Source: Triticum aestivum (taxonomy: Eukaryota > Streptophyta > Magnoliopsida > Poales > Poaceae). From it: a stretch of 64,000 bases of DNA. Location: the NCBI RefSeq assembly GCF_018294505.1, contig NC_057807.1, positions 272,471,369-272,535,368 of the forward strand, read 5' to 3'. Below, one piece after another: positions 19,725 to 32,707 of this stretch. Position numbers and translations under genes: made by a program. Below the pieces are notes generated by a model. That model did no database searches, had not been told where the DNA came from, and saw only the letters and a list, made by a program, of their open reading frames with translations. The first letter of the stretch is position 1, and each line of letters opens with the position of its first letter.

Positions 19725-22700
19725 TGTAACGCCCCGGATTCGATGCGCCAGGTGTCTGCCAGTTATTCGCCATAGTTGCCATGTCATTTGCTTGCGTGTT
19801 GCATTTTATCATGTCATCATGTGCAATTCATTTTGCATACGTGTTCGTCTCATGCATCTGAGCATTTTCCCCGTTGTCCGTTTTGCAATCCGGCGCTCCT
19901 ATGCCCTCCGGCGTTCCCCTTTTGCCTCTCATTGTGAGTGGGTGTTAAACTTTCTCGGAATGGCCCGAGGTTTTCCAAGCGGCCTTGGTATACCATCGCT
20001 AGACCGCCTGTCAAGTTTCGTGCCATTTGGAGTCCGTTTGATACTCCAACGGTTAACCGGGTAACCGTATAAGCCCCTCTCTCTTTGCAGCCCAACACCC
20101 CCTCCAAAGTGGCCCAAAACCCAGCAAACTCCCCTCCATGCTCTCGGTCGTTCGATCACGATCGCGTGGCCGAAAACCGCTCCTCATTTGGACTCTCCTA
20201 GCTCCCTCTACCTATATATATGTGTCCCTCCCGGATTTTTCGCGCAGTCCAACCCTAGCCCTCTCCCTCTCAGCCGCCCGACATGTCCGCCCGCCGCCGG
20301 ACGCGTCCGCCGCCCCGCAGCCACGTCGGTCCGACTAATCGGGCGCCGCCACATCGCCTTCGCGCCGCCCCCGCAACCATCCCGCGCCTGCCACGTGTCC
20401 CCGCCGCCGTCGTTTTCCACCCTGCGCCGCCACGGGCCCGCAAGCCCAGATCCGGCCCACGCCGGGCCAATCCGGGCCCGACGGAGCCCCGCGCCTCTGC
20501 CGCCCGCACTCCTCCTCTCCAACCGCGCCTCCTCGACCCCTCCGCCGCCAGGTCGCCCTTCCGCCGGCCTCGGCCTCCGCGCAGGTCGCCGCCGGCCGCC
20601 GCCTCTCCCTTCGCCGCGCCGCCACCTAGCTCGCCGTCCGGCCCCGCCTCCGGCCGGATCCGGGCAGGAACACCCGGATTCATCCATCTTCGTCGCCGGC
20701 CGCTCGTCGCCGGAGCCGGCAACAGCAGCCGCCGCCGCCGCCGACCTGCTCGGGAGCGAGCAGGAACACTTAGCGCCCGATCCGCCCCAGCCGCCCGCGT
20801 GGGCCTCGCGGCGCCTCCCCGTCCCGGCCCAGCCGCCCCCCTTCCCGCGTCCCAGGCCGAAGCCCGCTAGGTGAGCCCCGTCTTACCCTGGCCCGTGCGA
20901 CTTTTAGCTAATCTGCGATCATATGTTTTTTTCCTGAAATATGCCCAAGTCCCTGAGAATTTGGCATTATCATGCCATGTTCATGCCATCATATCTATGC
21001 ATCCGTAGCTCCGTTTTGTGCGTGTAATATGTCAAATTGTTTGCCTCGACGAGTACATCATTTCATTCCATTGCATCATATTCATTTGATGTCATCTAGA
21101 TGCCTGAAGCATCATTGTAAGAGTGCTTCATGATGTTTTCTGCTGTCTGTTAACAGAACGAGCTTTTTTGTCATTTTTGCCATGATTGATGTGTGCATCC
21201 TATGAGGTTGATGTCTACATGTGAGTTGATCTATGCTATGTCTTATTTACAGAGGTGCTTACCATGCATTTTTGTGATCAATGTGGTGACTAGCACAAGC
21301 ATGCAAACTAGGCATCGTGATGTTGCTGATTTTAGTCCCTGTTCTGCTGTTATTTTGATGCAATGTAAACTTGTTGCTACAGAGAGATCCATGCATATTT
21401 TGAGATACTTCAGTAAGGGTGTTTTGAACATGTGGTTATTGTCTATCCATTCATGCCCTTGGTTGCAATTATGGAGTAGTCTAGCATGTCATTTTCGTGC
21501 TCTACTTTTGCTTCAAAATGTTTCCTGGCAGATTGTTTACATGTTATTCAATTTTGCCAAGGATGCTATAGTTGATCCTTATATGCTATGGACTTGTTCT
21601 TGCGTTGGATTGTTACATAAACATGTCTTCTTGATGATGCTATGCTTATCTTGTCATGCAATGACTTGTGGTGAGTGATTCAAGCTTGTTAAGTAGTGTA
21701 CAGGATGTTGCTGTTTTGCTAGTCTAAATCTGTTATTTCGCGATGCTATGTAAACCTGTTGCTACTAATCATTCTATGCATAATCTGAAGATGTCCACTA
21801 AACATGTTTTGTTCTACATGTCTTGCTCTATCTATTCATGCCCCTGGTTGCAATTATATGTTGCTGTAGCTTGTTGTTTCCTTGCTCCAAAGTTGCTTGA
21901 TAATGTTGCTGTCAGCCTGTTAACATTAAGTTCAGTTGTTGCCATGTGTTTTCCTAATGTTCCATGCACCCTATGGACTTACTGTTGCCATGCTTTGCTT
22001 CATAAACATGTCTTCTTACTGTTGGTTGCCTTGCCATGCCATGTTATGCTCTGTGGTGAGTGGTACAAGCTCATTAACATGCCTTCATAATTCTGTTTCT
22101 GCCATGTATGAATCTGTATTATAACTTGCTATGTTTACAAGGGTGCCATTATATTTTCTGATCCTTTTTGGCTTATGGTCACTAAGGGACTTCTGATCTA
22201 TGCATTTAGTAGGTTCATGCCATGCCTTTGTTTGCCATGATAAGTTCCTGTAACATGTTGTTTGATAGCTCTAAACATTGCATCGTGATGTTATTTTCTG
22301 CAAAGTCTGGAATTGTTATTTCTTGCAATCTTACCATGTGTGTTTGAGCATGTTCTAGTGATTTCTAGAGATGGCTCAGTGTTCAAGTTTTGTTGTGCTT
22401 TACCTGTACATCATGCCCATGCCTTTTGTTCTCATGTTGAGATGCTGTAGCCTATTGTTTTGATGCTTGCAATATGCCTAGTTGCTGTTTTGGACAGGTT
22501 GTCCTTTAAACTTGTATAGCATGTGTGTGTTGCACCGTTGCTCCGTTTTGAGTGTGCTCTATATGAAACTTTCTTAGAATTGCATGTAATTTCATATTAT
22601 CATGTTGCATACTTGTTTTGAGGTGTTTGCTTGATGTTTGTATGCATTTTGCATCAATGCCATGTTTAACTTGTTTTGCTCATATCTTCTAGGCCATAGC

Positions 22701-24711
22701 TCTGAACTAAATGAACTTTATATGTAACTTGACTAGAATCTCGTGTAGATCATCTTGGTGCATCTTAACTTGCTGTTTAACAACTTGAATATAAGGTTTA
22801 TTCAGATCTGGACCAACTACGAAATTTGCATATGAGGACTTACCGGAATTGTTATATGTTGTTCCCGGCCTCATTTAAACTTGCTTTGATGTGATGTTCT
22901 TGTTTGCGTCATCTCTTGCCATGAGTAGCTTCATGTAGTCTTCTCTTGCATCATGCTTGTTTGTGCATCATGTCATGTTCATGTGTGGTGTGTTTACTAT
23001 GTTGTGTGGTTCTTTTCGATAGTTCCTGTTTCGTTGCGATCGTGAGGATTCGTTCGTCTACGCTTGGTTCGGCTTCATCCGTTCGTCTTCTTCATGGACT
23101 CGTTCTTCGTCCTAGAGGGATTTCAGGCAAGATGACCGCTACCCTGGATCTCACTACTATCATTGCTATGCTAGTTGCTTCGTTCTATCGCTATGCTGCG
23201 CTACCTATCACCTGTTTATCAAGCCTCCCATATTGCCATGAACCTCTAACCTTTGACACCTTGCCTATGCAAACCGTTGTTTGGCTATGTTACCGCTTTG
23301 CTCAGCCCTCTTATAGCGTTGCTAGTTGCAGGTGAAGTTGAAGATTGCTCCATGGTGGACAGGATTTTGGTTGGGATATCACAATATCTCTTATATTATT
23401 AATGCATCTATATATTTGGTAAAGGGTGGAAGACTCGGCCTTTTGCCTAGTGTTTTGTTCCACTCTTGCCGCCCTAGTTTCCGTCATACCGGTGTTATGT
23501 TCCTGGATTTTGCGTTCCTTACGCGGTCGGGTGATTTATGGGACCCCCTTGACAGTTTGCTTTGAATAAAACTCCTCCAGCAAGGCTCAACCTTGGTTTT
23601 ACCATTTGCCTCACCACCACCTATACCTTTCCCTTGGGTCGGCCAACCCGAGGGTCATCTTTATTTTAGCCCCCCCCCCCGGGCCAGTTTGGTCTGAACC
23701 AAGTAGACTGCGGGGCCACCTCGGGGCAACTCGAGGGCTGGTTTTACTCCTAGGATGTCTCATCCGGTGTTGCCCTGAGAACGAGATATCTGCAGCTCCT
23801 ATTGGGATTTGTCGGCGCATCGGGCGGCTTTGGTGGTCTTGTTTTACCATTGTCGAAATGTCTTGTAAACCGGGATTTCGAGTCTGATCGGGTCTTCCTG
23901 GGAGAAGGTATATCCTTCGTTGATCGCGAGAGCTTATCTTGGGCTAAGTTGGGACACCCATGCAGGGTATAATCTTTCGAAAGCCGTGCCTGCAGTTATA
24001 GGAAGATGGGAATTTGTTAATGTCCGGTTGTAGCTAACTTGACACCAGATCCGAATTAAAATGCATCAACCGCGTGTGTAGCCGTGATGGTCTCTTTTCG
24101 GCGGAGTCCGGGAAGTGAACACGGTTTCTGGGTTATGTTTGACGTAAGTAGGAGTTCAGGATCACTTCTTGATCATTGCTAGTTGACACCATTCCTTTGC
24201 TTCTCTTCTCGCTCTTATTTGCGTATGTTAGCCACCATATATGCTTAGTCGTTGCTGCAGCCGCGCCACTTTACCCCTTCCTTTCCCTTTAAGCTTTGCT
24301 AGTCTTGATACCCATGGTAATGGGATTGCTGAGTCCTCGTGGCTCACAGATTACTACAACAACAGTTGCAAGTACAGGTTAATCGATGATCATGATGCGA
24401 GAGCGATGCTTGCTTGCGTTGAGTTCTTCTTCTGCTTCTTCGATCAGGGGATAGGTTCCAGGTTGGCAGCCTGGGCTAGCAGGGTGGATGTCGTTTGAGT
24501 TTCTGTTTGTGTTCCATCCGTAGTCGGATGATGTTCTTATGTATTGTGATGTTGTATTCGTGTGGCATTATATGCCTCTTGTATGTATCCCCATCTATTA
24601 TGTAATGTTGATGTAATGATATCCACCTTGCAAAAGCGTTTCAATATGCGGGTCTATCCTTGGTGGGACCTTCGAGTTCCTTTTGGATAGGGTCGCATAT
24701 TGGGCGTGACA
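19725..24711 (+). repeat. 5' LTR of Sukkula-type copy B
   Basis: TGTAACGCC...GGGCGTGACA. Parts in order: promoter with TATATATATG at about 20214-20223; a GC-rich, proline/arginine-coding-like leader to 20870; an intron-like T-rich region to 23331; a 3' segment with a poly-C tract at 23672-23682. Long frames in the leader (for example 20188-20874) are composition effects and occur on both strands. Confidence 0.93.
20871..23331 (+). other. Intron-like region in the 5' LTR leader of Sukkula-type copy B
   Basis: Follows a GC-rich leader with the donor GCTAG|GTGAGCCCC, is T-rich throughout with no reading frame of note, and ends TTGCTAGTTGCAG|GTGAAG. This resembles a long first intron of a grass gene. 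Splicing is inferred from consensus and composition only. The 3' LTR has the same borders (28273-30734). Confidence 0.45.
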
Positions 24712-27108
24712 AGTTGGTATCAGAGCCTCGACCAACCCTAGGAGCCCCTTGATTGATCGTGTAGTTTGGCCGTTGTTGAGTCTAGAAGAAAACTGTTTTC
24801 GGAGTCTAGTTATATCGGAGAGTAGGAATTCTTTTTACTTCTCAGCCCCTTCGTCGCTCTGGTAAGGAATTTTGACGTAGGTGTTTTGAACTACTCCTCT
24901 TCCCTTTCAAATTTTCTTTAGGATCACGCAGTTGGTTTGCGGATCGTTGTTCCTCCACTCTTTTCATCCGGTGCATTTCTCGTCAAGTCAACTCGAGCCT
25001 CTTCATCTTTGCAAGTTCATTCCTCAGTTCGCTCTCAACGAAGTTGTTTTCCCCATCCTCAGTTGTTTTCTTTCCCACCCGCCCACCCTTCTTCTTCTCG
25101 GAACCGGAGTCCATAATCGAGTATCCATCCTACTCGTGCGAAGTCTTTGCCGCCTTTCCTCAATGATTTCAACCGGTGTTTTTCTCTTCAAGATATTCGT
25201 CGATTTCCCCTTCCAAGTTTCCTTTGTTTTCCCGCCCTCCCACCCTTTTTCTTCCCGGAGCCTGAGTCTGTTTCGAGCATCAATTTCATAAGTGTGGAGC
25301 CTCTTCAGTCCTTCGTCAATTATTTCAACCGGTGAATTCTCGTCTTGGTGGACATTCTTCATCTCTTTTCCGGTGTACTCAATTCTAATTTTTTCGGTTT
25401 GATCACATTCTTTTCCTTGAATCAAGTGTTTTCCTTGCTCGTTCGCCTCTCGCCATTCAATCATTCCGGAGTTCGGAAGACATCTCAGGAGATTCGTCTG
25501 TGATCCAATTAATTCGAGGTTGCCACCTCATTCAAATATTTCAATTGTTCCGGTGCATCATCTATCTGTTCATCATTCCTTTTCAACGGTGTTATCTCTT
25601 CAGTGGGCCCTAACCCACAGGTCTTTTCCCAGGATCTTACCTGACTCTTTTAATTCACCCGGAGTTATTATCAATTCTTTTCAAGTGTGACATAAGAATG
25701 GATTCCATTAGTCACATGCCTTTCAAGATCGATTTCAAATCATTTCATTGTTGGCTCAACCCCTTCGCTTTTTCATTCTCCCGGAGTATCTCAGTAATTT
25801 TGGTGGTGTTTCCCGTCGTCATTGAAGACCGAAGAAGAGTTTTTCCTCTCAATATTGCCCGTTCTCTCGAAGATTCGTGGTTCTAGCTTCATATCATCCT
25901 CTCGATTTATTCCATTTGTCAGATGTTTCTTTTCTTACCCATCCGGAGTATGTCAGAAGTTCTTTTCCTGTTTCTTTTCACCAGAGGCCATCATTCCAGT
26001 TATCATTCTCCATTTATCCCAGTGCTTCATTCAAGTGTTCTTTAATCAGCTCATGATCTCTTTGTTCTTTTGCTTCTAAATCCCCTCAAGCAGATTTGTT
26101 CTTCTAATTCTTCCCAGTGATTCATTCTCTTTCATCAGTCATTTTCGAATTCTTACGGTGGTTCCTTCACACTCCTTTCCCTTTGTCATCATATCAATTC
26201 ATTCGTTCTTTCCAATCCTACCGGTGGTTCATGAAGACCTTCTCAAGTTTGCGATATGTCACTTCTCAATCCTTTCCAAGAAGAATAAGTAGTATGCTAA
26301 ATCCATTGCTTGTCATCAATTTAATTTGATGAAGGATAAGCATACAATAAATCTTATTCTTATTCCATCCAAGTGAGTAATCCCTTCCTTTGGAGTTTGT
26401 TCATGTTGAATAAATTCTAGTTCCAAGTTTTTCATCTTTTCTTTTCCGGAGTTCAAATTTCCTCGGCCATTTCGTCGGAACCTCCATCTAAATCATCACA
26501 AGGCTTTAATTTTATTCTTTTCATCTTTCATTCTATCTCGTCATCCTTTTTGTCAACGGAGTTCTTCATGGTGGTTCTTCATGATTTAATTCATTCTTCA
26601 AGAGTTCATCAAGTTTTTGTTGGTGGAGTTCAAGTATCTTTTCTTTTCCAGTCTTGAAGAGCTAATAATTCTTCATTTTCTTCTGAAGTGAAGTTTGGCA
26701 TTTCTTCGTTCTTCTCAGATATTCAAATTCATTCAACCCTTCCTTCTAAGTTCTTTTAATACAAATTCTTTCAATTCTTTCAATTCTTCCGGAGGCATTG
26801 TTTTGTTCTTCTCGTCAAGTGTCATTCCATCTTGTGAAGTTCGTGTTCTATTCTTTCCATGTTCAGCCGGAGTGCTACCTAAATCGTTTCAGTCTTATTC
26901 GTTTCTTATCTCGTTCTAACCGGAGTGGTTTCATAGTCTATCTGATTCCGTGAGTTTTCGATTCTCGTCATTCTCGTCGTTCCTCTCTTCTTCTCGAGTG
27001 CTCTCGATTCTTGCTTCTTCTCTTGAATTCTTGTTTCACCTCATCCCTTTTCCCTTCCATCTCGGTCCTAAGATCTCGGGACGAGATCTCTTGTTAGTGG
27101 AGGAGTGT
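24712..27108 (+). other. Internal region of Sukkula-type copy B, non-coding and pyrimidine-rich
   Basis: The primer site TGGTATCAGAGC (24715-24726) follows the LTR. The rest is C+T rich, with recurring phrases such as CCGGAGT, CCGGTG and TTCAATT-TTC every 50-100 bp, and has no credible gene. A purine tract (AGTGGAGGAGTGT, 27096-27108) directly precedes the 3' LTR. Confidence 0.88.
24715..24726 (+). other. Primer binding site, tRNA-iMet
   Basis: TGGTATCAGAGC, complementary to the initiator tRNA 3' end, three bases after the LTR. Confidence 0.9.
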
Positions 27109-30100
27109 TGTAACGCCCCCGATTCGATGCGCCAGGTGTCTGCCAGTTATTCGCCGTAGTTGCCATGTCATTTGCTTGCGTGTTGCATTTTATCATGTCA
27201 TCATGTGCATTTCATTTTGCATACGTGTTCGTCTCATGCATCTGAGCATTTCCCCCATTGTCCGTTTTGCAATCCGGCGCTCCTATGCCCTCCGACGTTC
27301 CCCTTTTGCCTCTCGTTGTGAGTGGGTGTTAAACTTTCTCGGAATGTCCTGAGGTTTGCCAAGCGGCCTTGGTATACGATCGGTAGACCGCCTGTCAAGT
27401 TTCGTGCCATTTGGAGTCCGTTTGATACTCCAACGGTTAACCGGGTAACCGTATAAGCCCCTCTCTCTTTGCAACCCAACACCCCCTCCAAAGTGGCCCA
27501 AAACCCAGCAAACTCCCCTCCATGCTCTCGGTAGTTCGATCACGATCGTGTGGCCGAAAACCGCTCCTCATTTGGACTCTCCTAGCTCCCTCTACCTATA
27601 TATATGTGTCCTCCCGGATTTTTCGCGCAGTCCAACCCTAGCCCTCTCCCTCTCACCCGCCCGACATGTCCGCCCGCCGCCGGACGCGTCCGCTGCCCCG
27701 CAGCCACGTCGCTCCGACCAATCGGGAGCCGCCACATCGCCTTCGCGCCGCTCCCGCAGCCATCCCGCGCCTGCCACGTGTCCTCGCCGTCGCCGCTTTC
27801 CACCCTGCGCCGCCGCGGGCCCGCGAGCCCAGATCTGGCCCGCGCCGGGCCAATCCGGGCCCGACGGAGCCCCGCGCCTCCGCCGCCCGCTCTCCTCCTC
27901 GACCCCTTCGCCGCCAGGTCGCCACCTCCGCCGGCCTCGGCCTCCGCGCAGGTCACCGCCGGCCGCCGCCTCTCCCTTCGCCGCGCCGCCACCTAGCTCG
28001 CCGTCCAGCCCCGCCTCCGGCCGGATCCACGCAGGAGCGCCCGGATCCGTCCATCTCCGTCGCCTGCCGGCCCCCTGGTCGCCGACCGCTCGTCGCCGGA
28101 GCCGGCAACAGCAGCCGCCGCCGCCGCCGACCCTGCTCGGGAGCGAGCAGGAACGCTCGGCGCCCGATCCGCCCCAGCCGCCCGCGTGGGCCTCGCGGCG
28201 CCTCCCCGTCCCGGCCCAGCTCCCCGCGGCCCAGCCGGCCCCCTTCCCGCGTCCTGGGCCGAAGCCCGCTAGGTGAGCCCCGTCTTACCCTCGCCCGTGC
28301 GACTTTTAGCTAATCTGCGCTCATATGTTTTTTTCCTGAAATATGCCCAAGTCCCTGAGAATTTTGACATTATCATGCCATGTTCATGCCATCGTATCTA
28401 TGCATCCGTAGCTCCGTTTTGTGCGTGCAATATGTCAAATTGTTCGTCTCGACGAGTACATCATTTCATTACATTGCATCATATTCATTTGAGGTCATCT
28501 AGATGCCTGAATCATCATTGTAGGAGTGCTTCATGATGTTTTCTGCTGTCTGTTAACAGAACGAGCTCTTTTGTCATTTTTCCCATGATTGATGTGTGCA
28601 TCCTATGAGGTTGATGTCTACATGTGTGTTGATTTATGCTATGTCTTCTTTACAGAGGTGCTTACCATGCATTTTTGTGATCAATGTCGTGACTAGAACA
28701 AGCATGCAAACTAGGCATCGTGATGTTGCTGATTTTAGTCCCTGTTCTGCTGTTATTTTGATGCCTTGTAAACCTGTTGCTACAGAGAGATCCATGCATA
28801 TTTTGAGATACTTCAGTAAGGGTGTTTTGAACATGTGGTTATTGTCTATCCATTCATGCCCTTGGTTGCAATTATGGAGTAGCCTAGCATGTCATTTTCG
28901 TGCTCTACTTTTGCTTCAAAATGCTTCCTGGCAGATTGTTTACATGTTATTCAATTTTGCCAAGGATGCTATAGTTGATCCTTATATGCTATGGACTTGT
29001 TCTTGCGTTGGATTGTTACATAAACATGTCTTATTGATGATGTTATGCTTATCTTGTCATGCAATGACTTGTATTGAGTGATTCAAGCTTGTTAAGTAGT
29101 GTACATGATGTTGCTGTTTTGCTAGGCTGAATCTGCTATTTCGCGATGTTATGTAAACCTGTTGCTACTAATCATTCTATGCATAATCTAAAGATGTCCA
29201 CTAAACATGTTTTGTTCTACATGTCTTTCTCTATCTATTCATGCCCCTGGTTGCAATTATAGGTTGCTGTAGCTTGTTGTTTCCTTGCTCCAAAGTTGCT
29301 TGATAATGTTGCTGTCAGCCTGTTAACATTAAGTTCAGTTGTTGCCATGTGTTTTCCTAGTGTTCCATGAACACTATGGACTTGCTATTGCCATGCTTAG
29401 CTTCATAAACATGTCTTATTACTGTTGGTTGCCTTGCCATGCCATGTTATGCTCTGTGGTGAGTGGTACAAGCTCATTAACATGCCTTCATAATTCTGTT
29501 TCTGCCATGTATGAATCTGTATTATAACTTGCTATGTTTACAAGGGTGCCATTATATTTTCTGATCCTTTTTGGCTTATGGTCACTAAGGGACTTTTGAT
29601 CTATGCATTTAGTAGGTTCATGCCATGCCTTTGTTTTCCATGATAAGTTCCTGTAACATGTTGTTTGATAGCTCTAAACATTGCATCGTGATGTTATTTT
29701 CTGCAAAGTCTGGAATTGTTATTACTTGCAATCTTACCATGTGTGTTTGAGCATGTTCTAGTGATTTCTAGAGATAGCTCAGTGTTCATTTTTTGTTGTG
29801 CTTTACCTGTACATCATGCCCATGCCTTTTGTTATCATGTTGAGATGCTGTAGCCTATTGTTTTGATGCTTGCAATATGCCTAGTTGCTGTTTTGGACAG
29901 CTTGTCCTTTAAACTTGTATAGCATGTGTGTGTTGCACCGTTGCTCCGTTTTGAGTGAGCTTGATATGAAACTTGCTTAGAATTGCATGTAGTTTCATAT
30001 TATCATGTTGTATCCTTGTTTTGAGGTGTTTGCTTGATGTTTGTATGCATTTTGCATCAATGCCATGTTTAACTTGTTTTGCTCATATCTTCTAGGCCGT

Positions 30101-32129
30101 AGCTCCGAACTAAATGAACTTTATATGTAACTTGACTAGAATCTCGTGTAGATCATCTTGGTGCATCTTAACTTGCTTTTTAACAACTTGAACATAAGGT
30201 TTATTCAGATCTGGACCAACTACGAAATTTTCGTATGAGGACTTACCGGAATTGTTATATGTTGTTCCCGACCTCATTTAAACTTGCTTTGATGTGATGT
30301 TCTTGTTTGCGTCATCTCTTGCCATGAGTAGCTTCATGTAGTATTCTCTTGCATCATGCTTGTTTGTGCATCATGTCATGTTTATGTGTGGTGTGTTTAC
30401 TATGTTGTGTGCTTCTTTTCGATAGTTCCTGTTTCGTTGCGATCGTGAGGATTCGTTCGTCTACGCTTGGTTCGGCTTCATCCGTTCGTCTTCTTCATGG
30501 ACTCGTTCTTCTTCCTAGCGGGATTTCAGGCAAGATGACCGCTACCCTAGATCTCACTACTATCATTGCTATGCTAGTTGCTTCGTTCTATCGCTATGCT
30601 GCGCTACCTATCACCTGTTTATCAAGCCTCCCATATTGCCATGAACCTCTAACCTTTGACACCTTGCCTATGCAAACCGTTGTTTGGCTATGTTACCGCT
30701 TTGCTCAGCCCTCTTATAGCGTTGCTAGTTGCAGGTGAAGTTGAAGATTGCTCCATGGTGGACAGGATTTTGGTTGGGATATCACAATATCTCTTATATT
30801 ATTAATGCATCTATATATTTGGTAAAGGGTGGAAGACTCGGCCTTTTGCCTAGTGTTTTGTTCCACTCATGCCGTCCTAGTTTCCGTCATACCGGTGTTA
30901 TGTTCCTGGATTTTGCGTTCCTTACGCGGTTGGGTGATTTATGGGACCCCCTTGACAGTTCGCTTTGAATAAAACTCCTCCAGCAAGGCCCCACCTTGGT
31001 TTTACCATTTGCCTCACCACCACCTATACCTTTCCCTTGGGTCGGCCAACCCGAGGGTCATCTTTATTTTAGCCCCCCCCCCCCCGGTCCAGTGCTTGTC
31101 TAAGTGTTGGTCCGAACCGAGTAGACTGCGGGGCCACCTCGGGGCAACTCGAGGGCTGTTTTTACTCGTAGGATGTCTCATCCGGTGTTGCCCTAAGAAC
31201 AAGATATGTGTAGCTCCTATCGGGATTTGTCGGCGCATCGGGCGGCTTTGGTGGTCTTGTTTTACCATTGTCGAAATGTCTTGTAAACCGGGATTCTGAG
31301 TCTGATCGGGTCCTCCTGGGAGAAGTTATATCCTTCGTTGATCGTGAGAGCTTATCATGGCCTAAGTTGGGACACCCCTGCAGGGTATAATCTTTTGAAA
31401 GCCGTGCCTGCGGTTATAGGCAGATGGGAATTTGTTAATGCCCGGTTGTAGATAACTTGACACCAGATCCGAATTAAAACGCATCAACCGCGTGTGTAGC
31501 TGTGATGGTCTCTTTTCGGCGGAGTCCGGGAAGTGAACACGGTTTCTCGGATATGTTTGACATAAGTAGGAGTTCAGGATCACTTCTTGATCATTGCTAG
31601 TTGACACCGTTCCTTTGCTTCTCTTCTCGCTCTTATTTGCATATGTTAGCCACCATACATGCTTCGTCGCTGCTGCAGCCTCACCACTTTACCCCTTCCT
31701 TTCCCTTTAAGCTTTGCTAGTCTTGATACCCATGGTAATGGGATTGCTGAGTCCTCGTGGCTCACAGATTACTACAACAACAGTTGCAGGTACAGGTTAA
31801 TCGATGATCATGACGGGAGAGCGATGCTTGCTTGCGTTGAGTTCTTCTTCTGCTTCTTCGATCAGGGGATAGGTTCCAGGTCGGCAGCCTGGGCTAGCAG
31901 GGTGGATGTCGTTTGAGTTTCTATTTGTGTTTCATCCGTAGTCGGCTGATGTTCTTATGTATTGTGATGTTGTATTCGTGTGGCATTGTATGCCTCTTGT
32001 ATGTATCCCCATCTATTATGTAATGTTGATGTAATGATATCCACCTTGCAAAAGCGTTTCAATGTGCGGGTCTATCCTTGGTGGGACCTTCGAGTTCCTT
32101 TTGGATAGGGTCGCATATTGGGCGTGACA
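27109..32129 (+). repeat. 3' LTR of Sukkula-type copy B
   Basis: Same layout as the 5' LTR: TATA region near 27597, GC-rich leader to 28272, intron-like region 28273-30734 (2462 bp against 2461), poly-C tract at 31073-31085. The GC-rich leader has the most insertions and deletions between the two LTRs (around 27885-27950 and 28050-28080). Confidence 0.93.
28273..30734 (+). other. Intron-like region in the 3' LTR of Sukkula-type copy B
   Basis: Donor GCTAG|GTGAGCCCC and acceptor GTTGCAG|GTGAAG are identical to those in the 5' LTR, with point differences only between. See the 5' LTR entry for the argument. Confidence 0.45.
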
Positions 32130-32134
32130 CCCCC

Positions 32135-32153
32135 TTAGTCCAGGACTCCCTCA
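32135..32153 (-). repeat. Remaining 19 bp of the 3' LTR of Fatima-like copy B
   Basis: TTAGTCCAGGACTCCCTCA completes the LTR that starts at 19275. The reversed polypurine tract GTAGCCCCT follows at once. Confidence 0.9.
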
Positions 32154-32707
32154 GTAGCCCCTTAACCAGACTCCAATGACGAGGTATCCGGCGCACAGAT
32201 TGTCTTTGGCATTGCAAGGCGGGTTCCTTCTCCGAATACTCCAAAATAGTCTTTGAACACATAAGGCGTGTTCGGCTCTGCAAAACAAGTATCACACACA
32301 ACTGCAGAGAGTATAATATTACATGAGTCCAATATGCTAACATCTTTTTGTAATGTGACATCACGTGGCCGCCCAGTCATCATCTCGAACCATTTACCAG
32401 CCTGCCGCTCCATATTTCGAGATGCGGTTCTGTTGGCACGTCTTGTCAAAACAGAGATCGTGCCCCTTTATTGTGGGATTCTCATCAATACGGGTGTGGG
32501 TAATCCAACCGTGCCACCCGCACGGCCCTTGGGAATAGGCGAGTTTTTAGGGCGAGTGGGGAGGCGCTTGATATTCACTGCCTTTATAAAGACATAATGA
32601 TTCACCCCTTTCACCCACGCCTTCTCTCCCTCTCTCTTTGCCTCCCCCATTCTCGAGCTCCAGCGCCCAAGTTCTCATCTTTTCCGCCCCAAGAAAGCAT
32701 TCCCACC
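32154..32707 (+). promoter_or_regulatory. Upstream region and TATA box of the antisense gene, copy B
   Basis: No gene here. CTTTATAAAG at 32582-32591 lies about 120 bp before the ATG at 32708, the same spacing as in copy A. The leader is pyrimidine-rich (CCTTCTCTCCCTCTCTC). Confidence 0.55.

Larger units (their letters stand above)
19725..32129 (+). mobile_element. Sukkula-type LARD, copy B (complete, 12.4 kb)
   Basis: Two LTRs of 4987 and 5021 bp flank about 2.4 kb of non-coding DNA with a tRNA-iMet primer site and a polypurine tract. The target duplication CCCCC is exact. No gag or pol frame exists, so this is a large retrotransposon derivative that would depend on proteins from another element. 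LTR end GATAGGGTCGCAT...GGGCGTGACA matches what I remember of Sukkula. About 7 differences in the first 208 bp of the LTRs (hand count) make it the youngest insertion that can be judged here. Confidence 0.92.

Noticed and set aside
20188..20874. Long proline/arginine-rich frames on both strands in the Sukkula-type LTR (also 27548-28313)
   Set aside because: GC-rich DNA keeps several frames open at once; the frames differ between the two LTRs by frame-changing indels and no domain is visible.
23326..23565. 79-codon frame conserved in both Sukkula-type LTRs
   Set aside because: Conservation is explained by the LTR pair itself; the frame starts across the intron-like border and has no motif.
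25024..25464. Charged 146-codon minus-strand frame in the Sukkula-type internal region
   Set aside because: Opposite strand of pyrimidine-rich repeats; not matched by any known retroelement protein.
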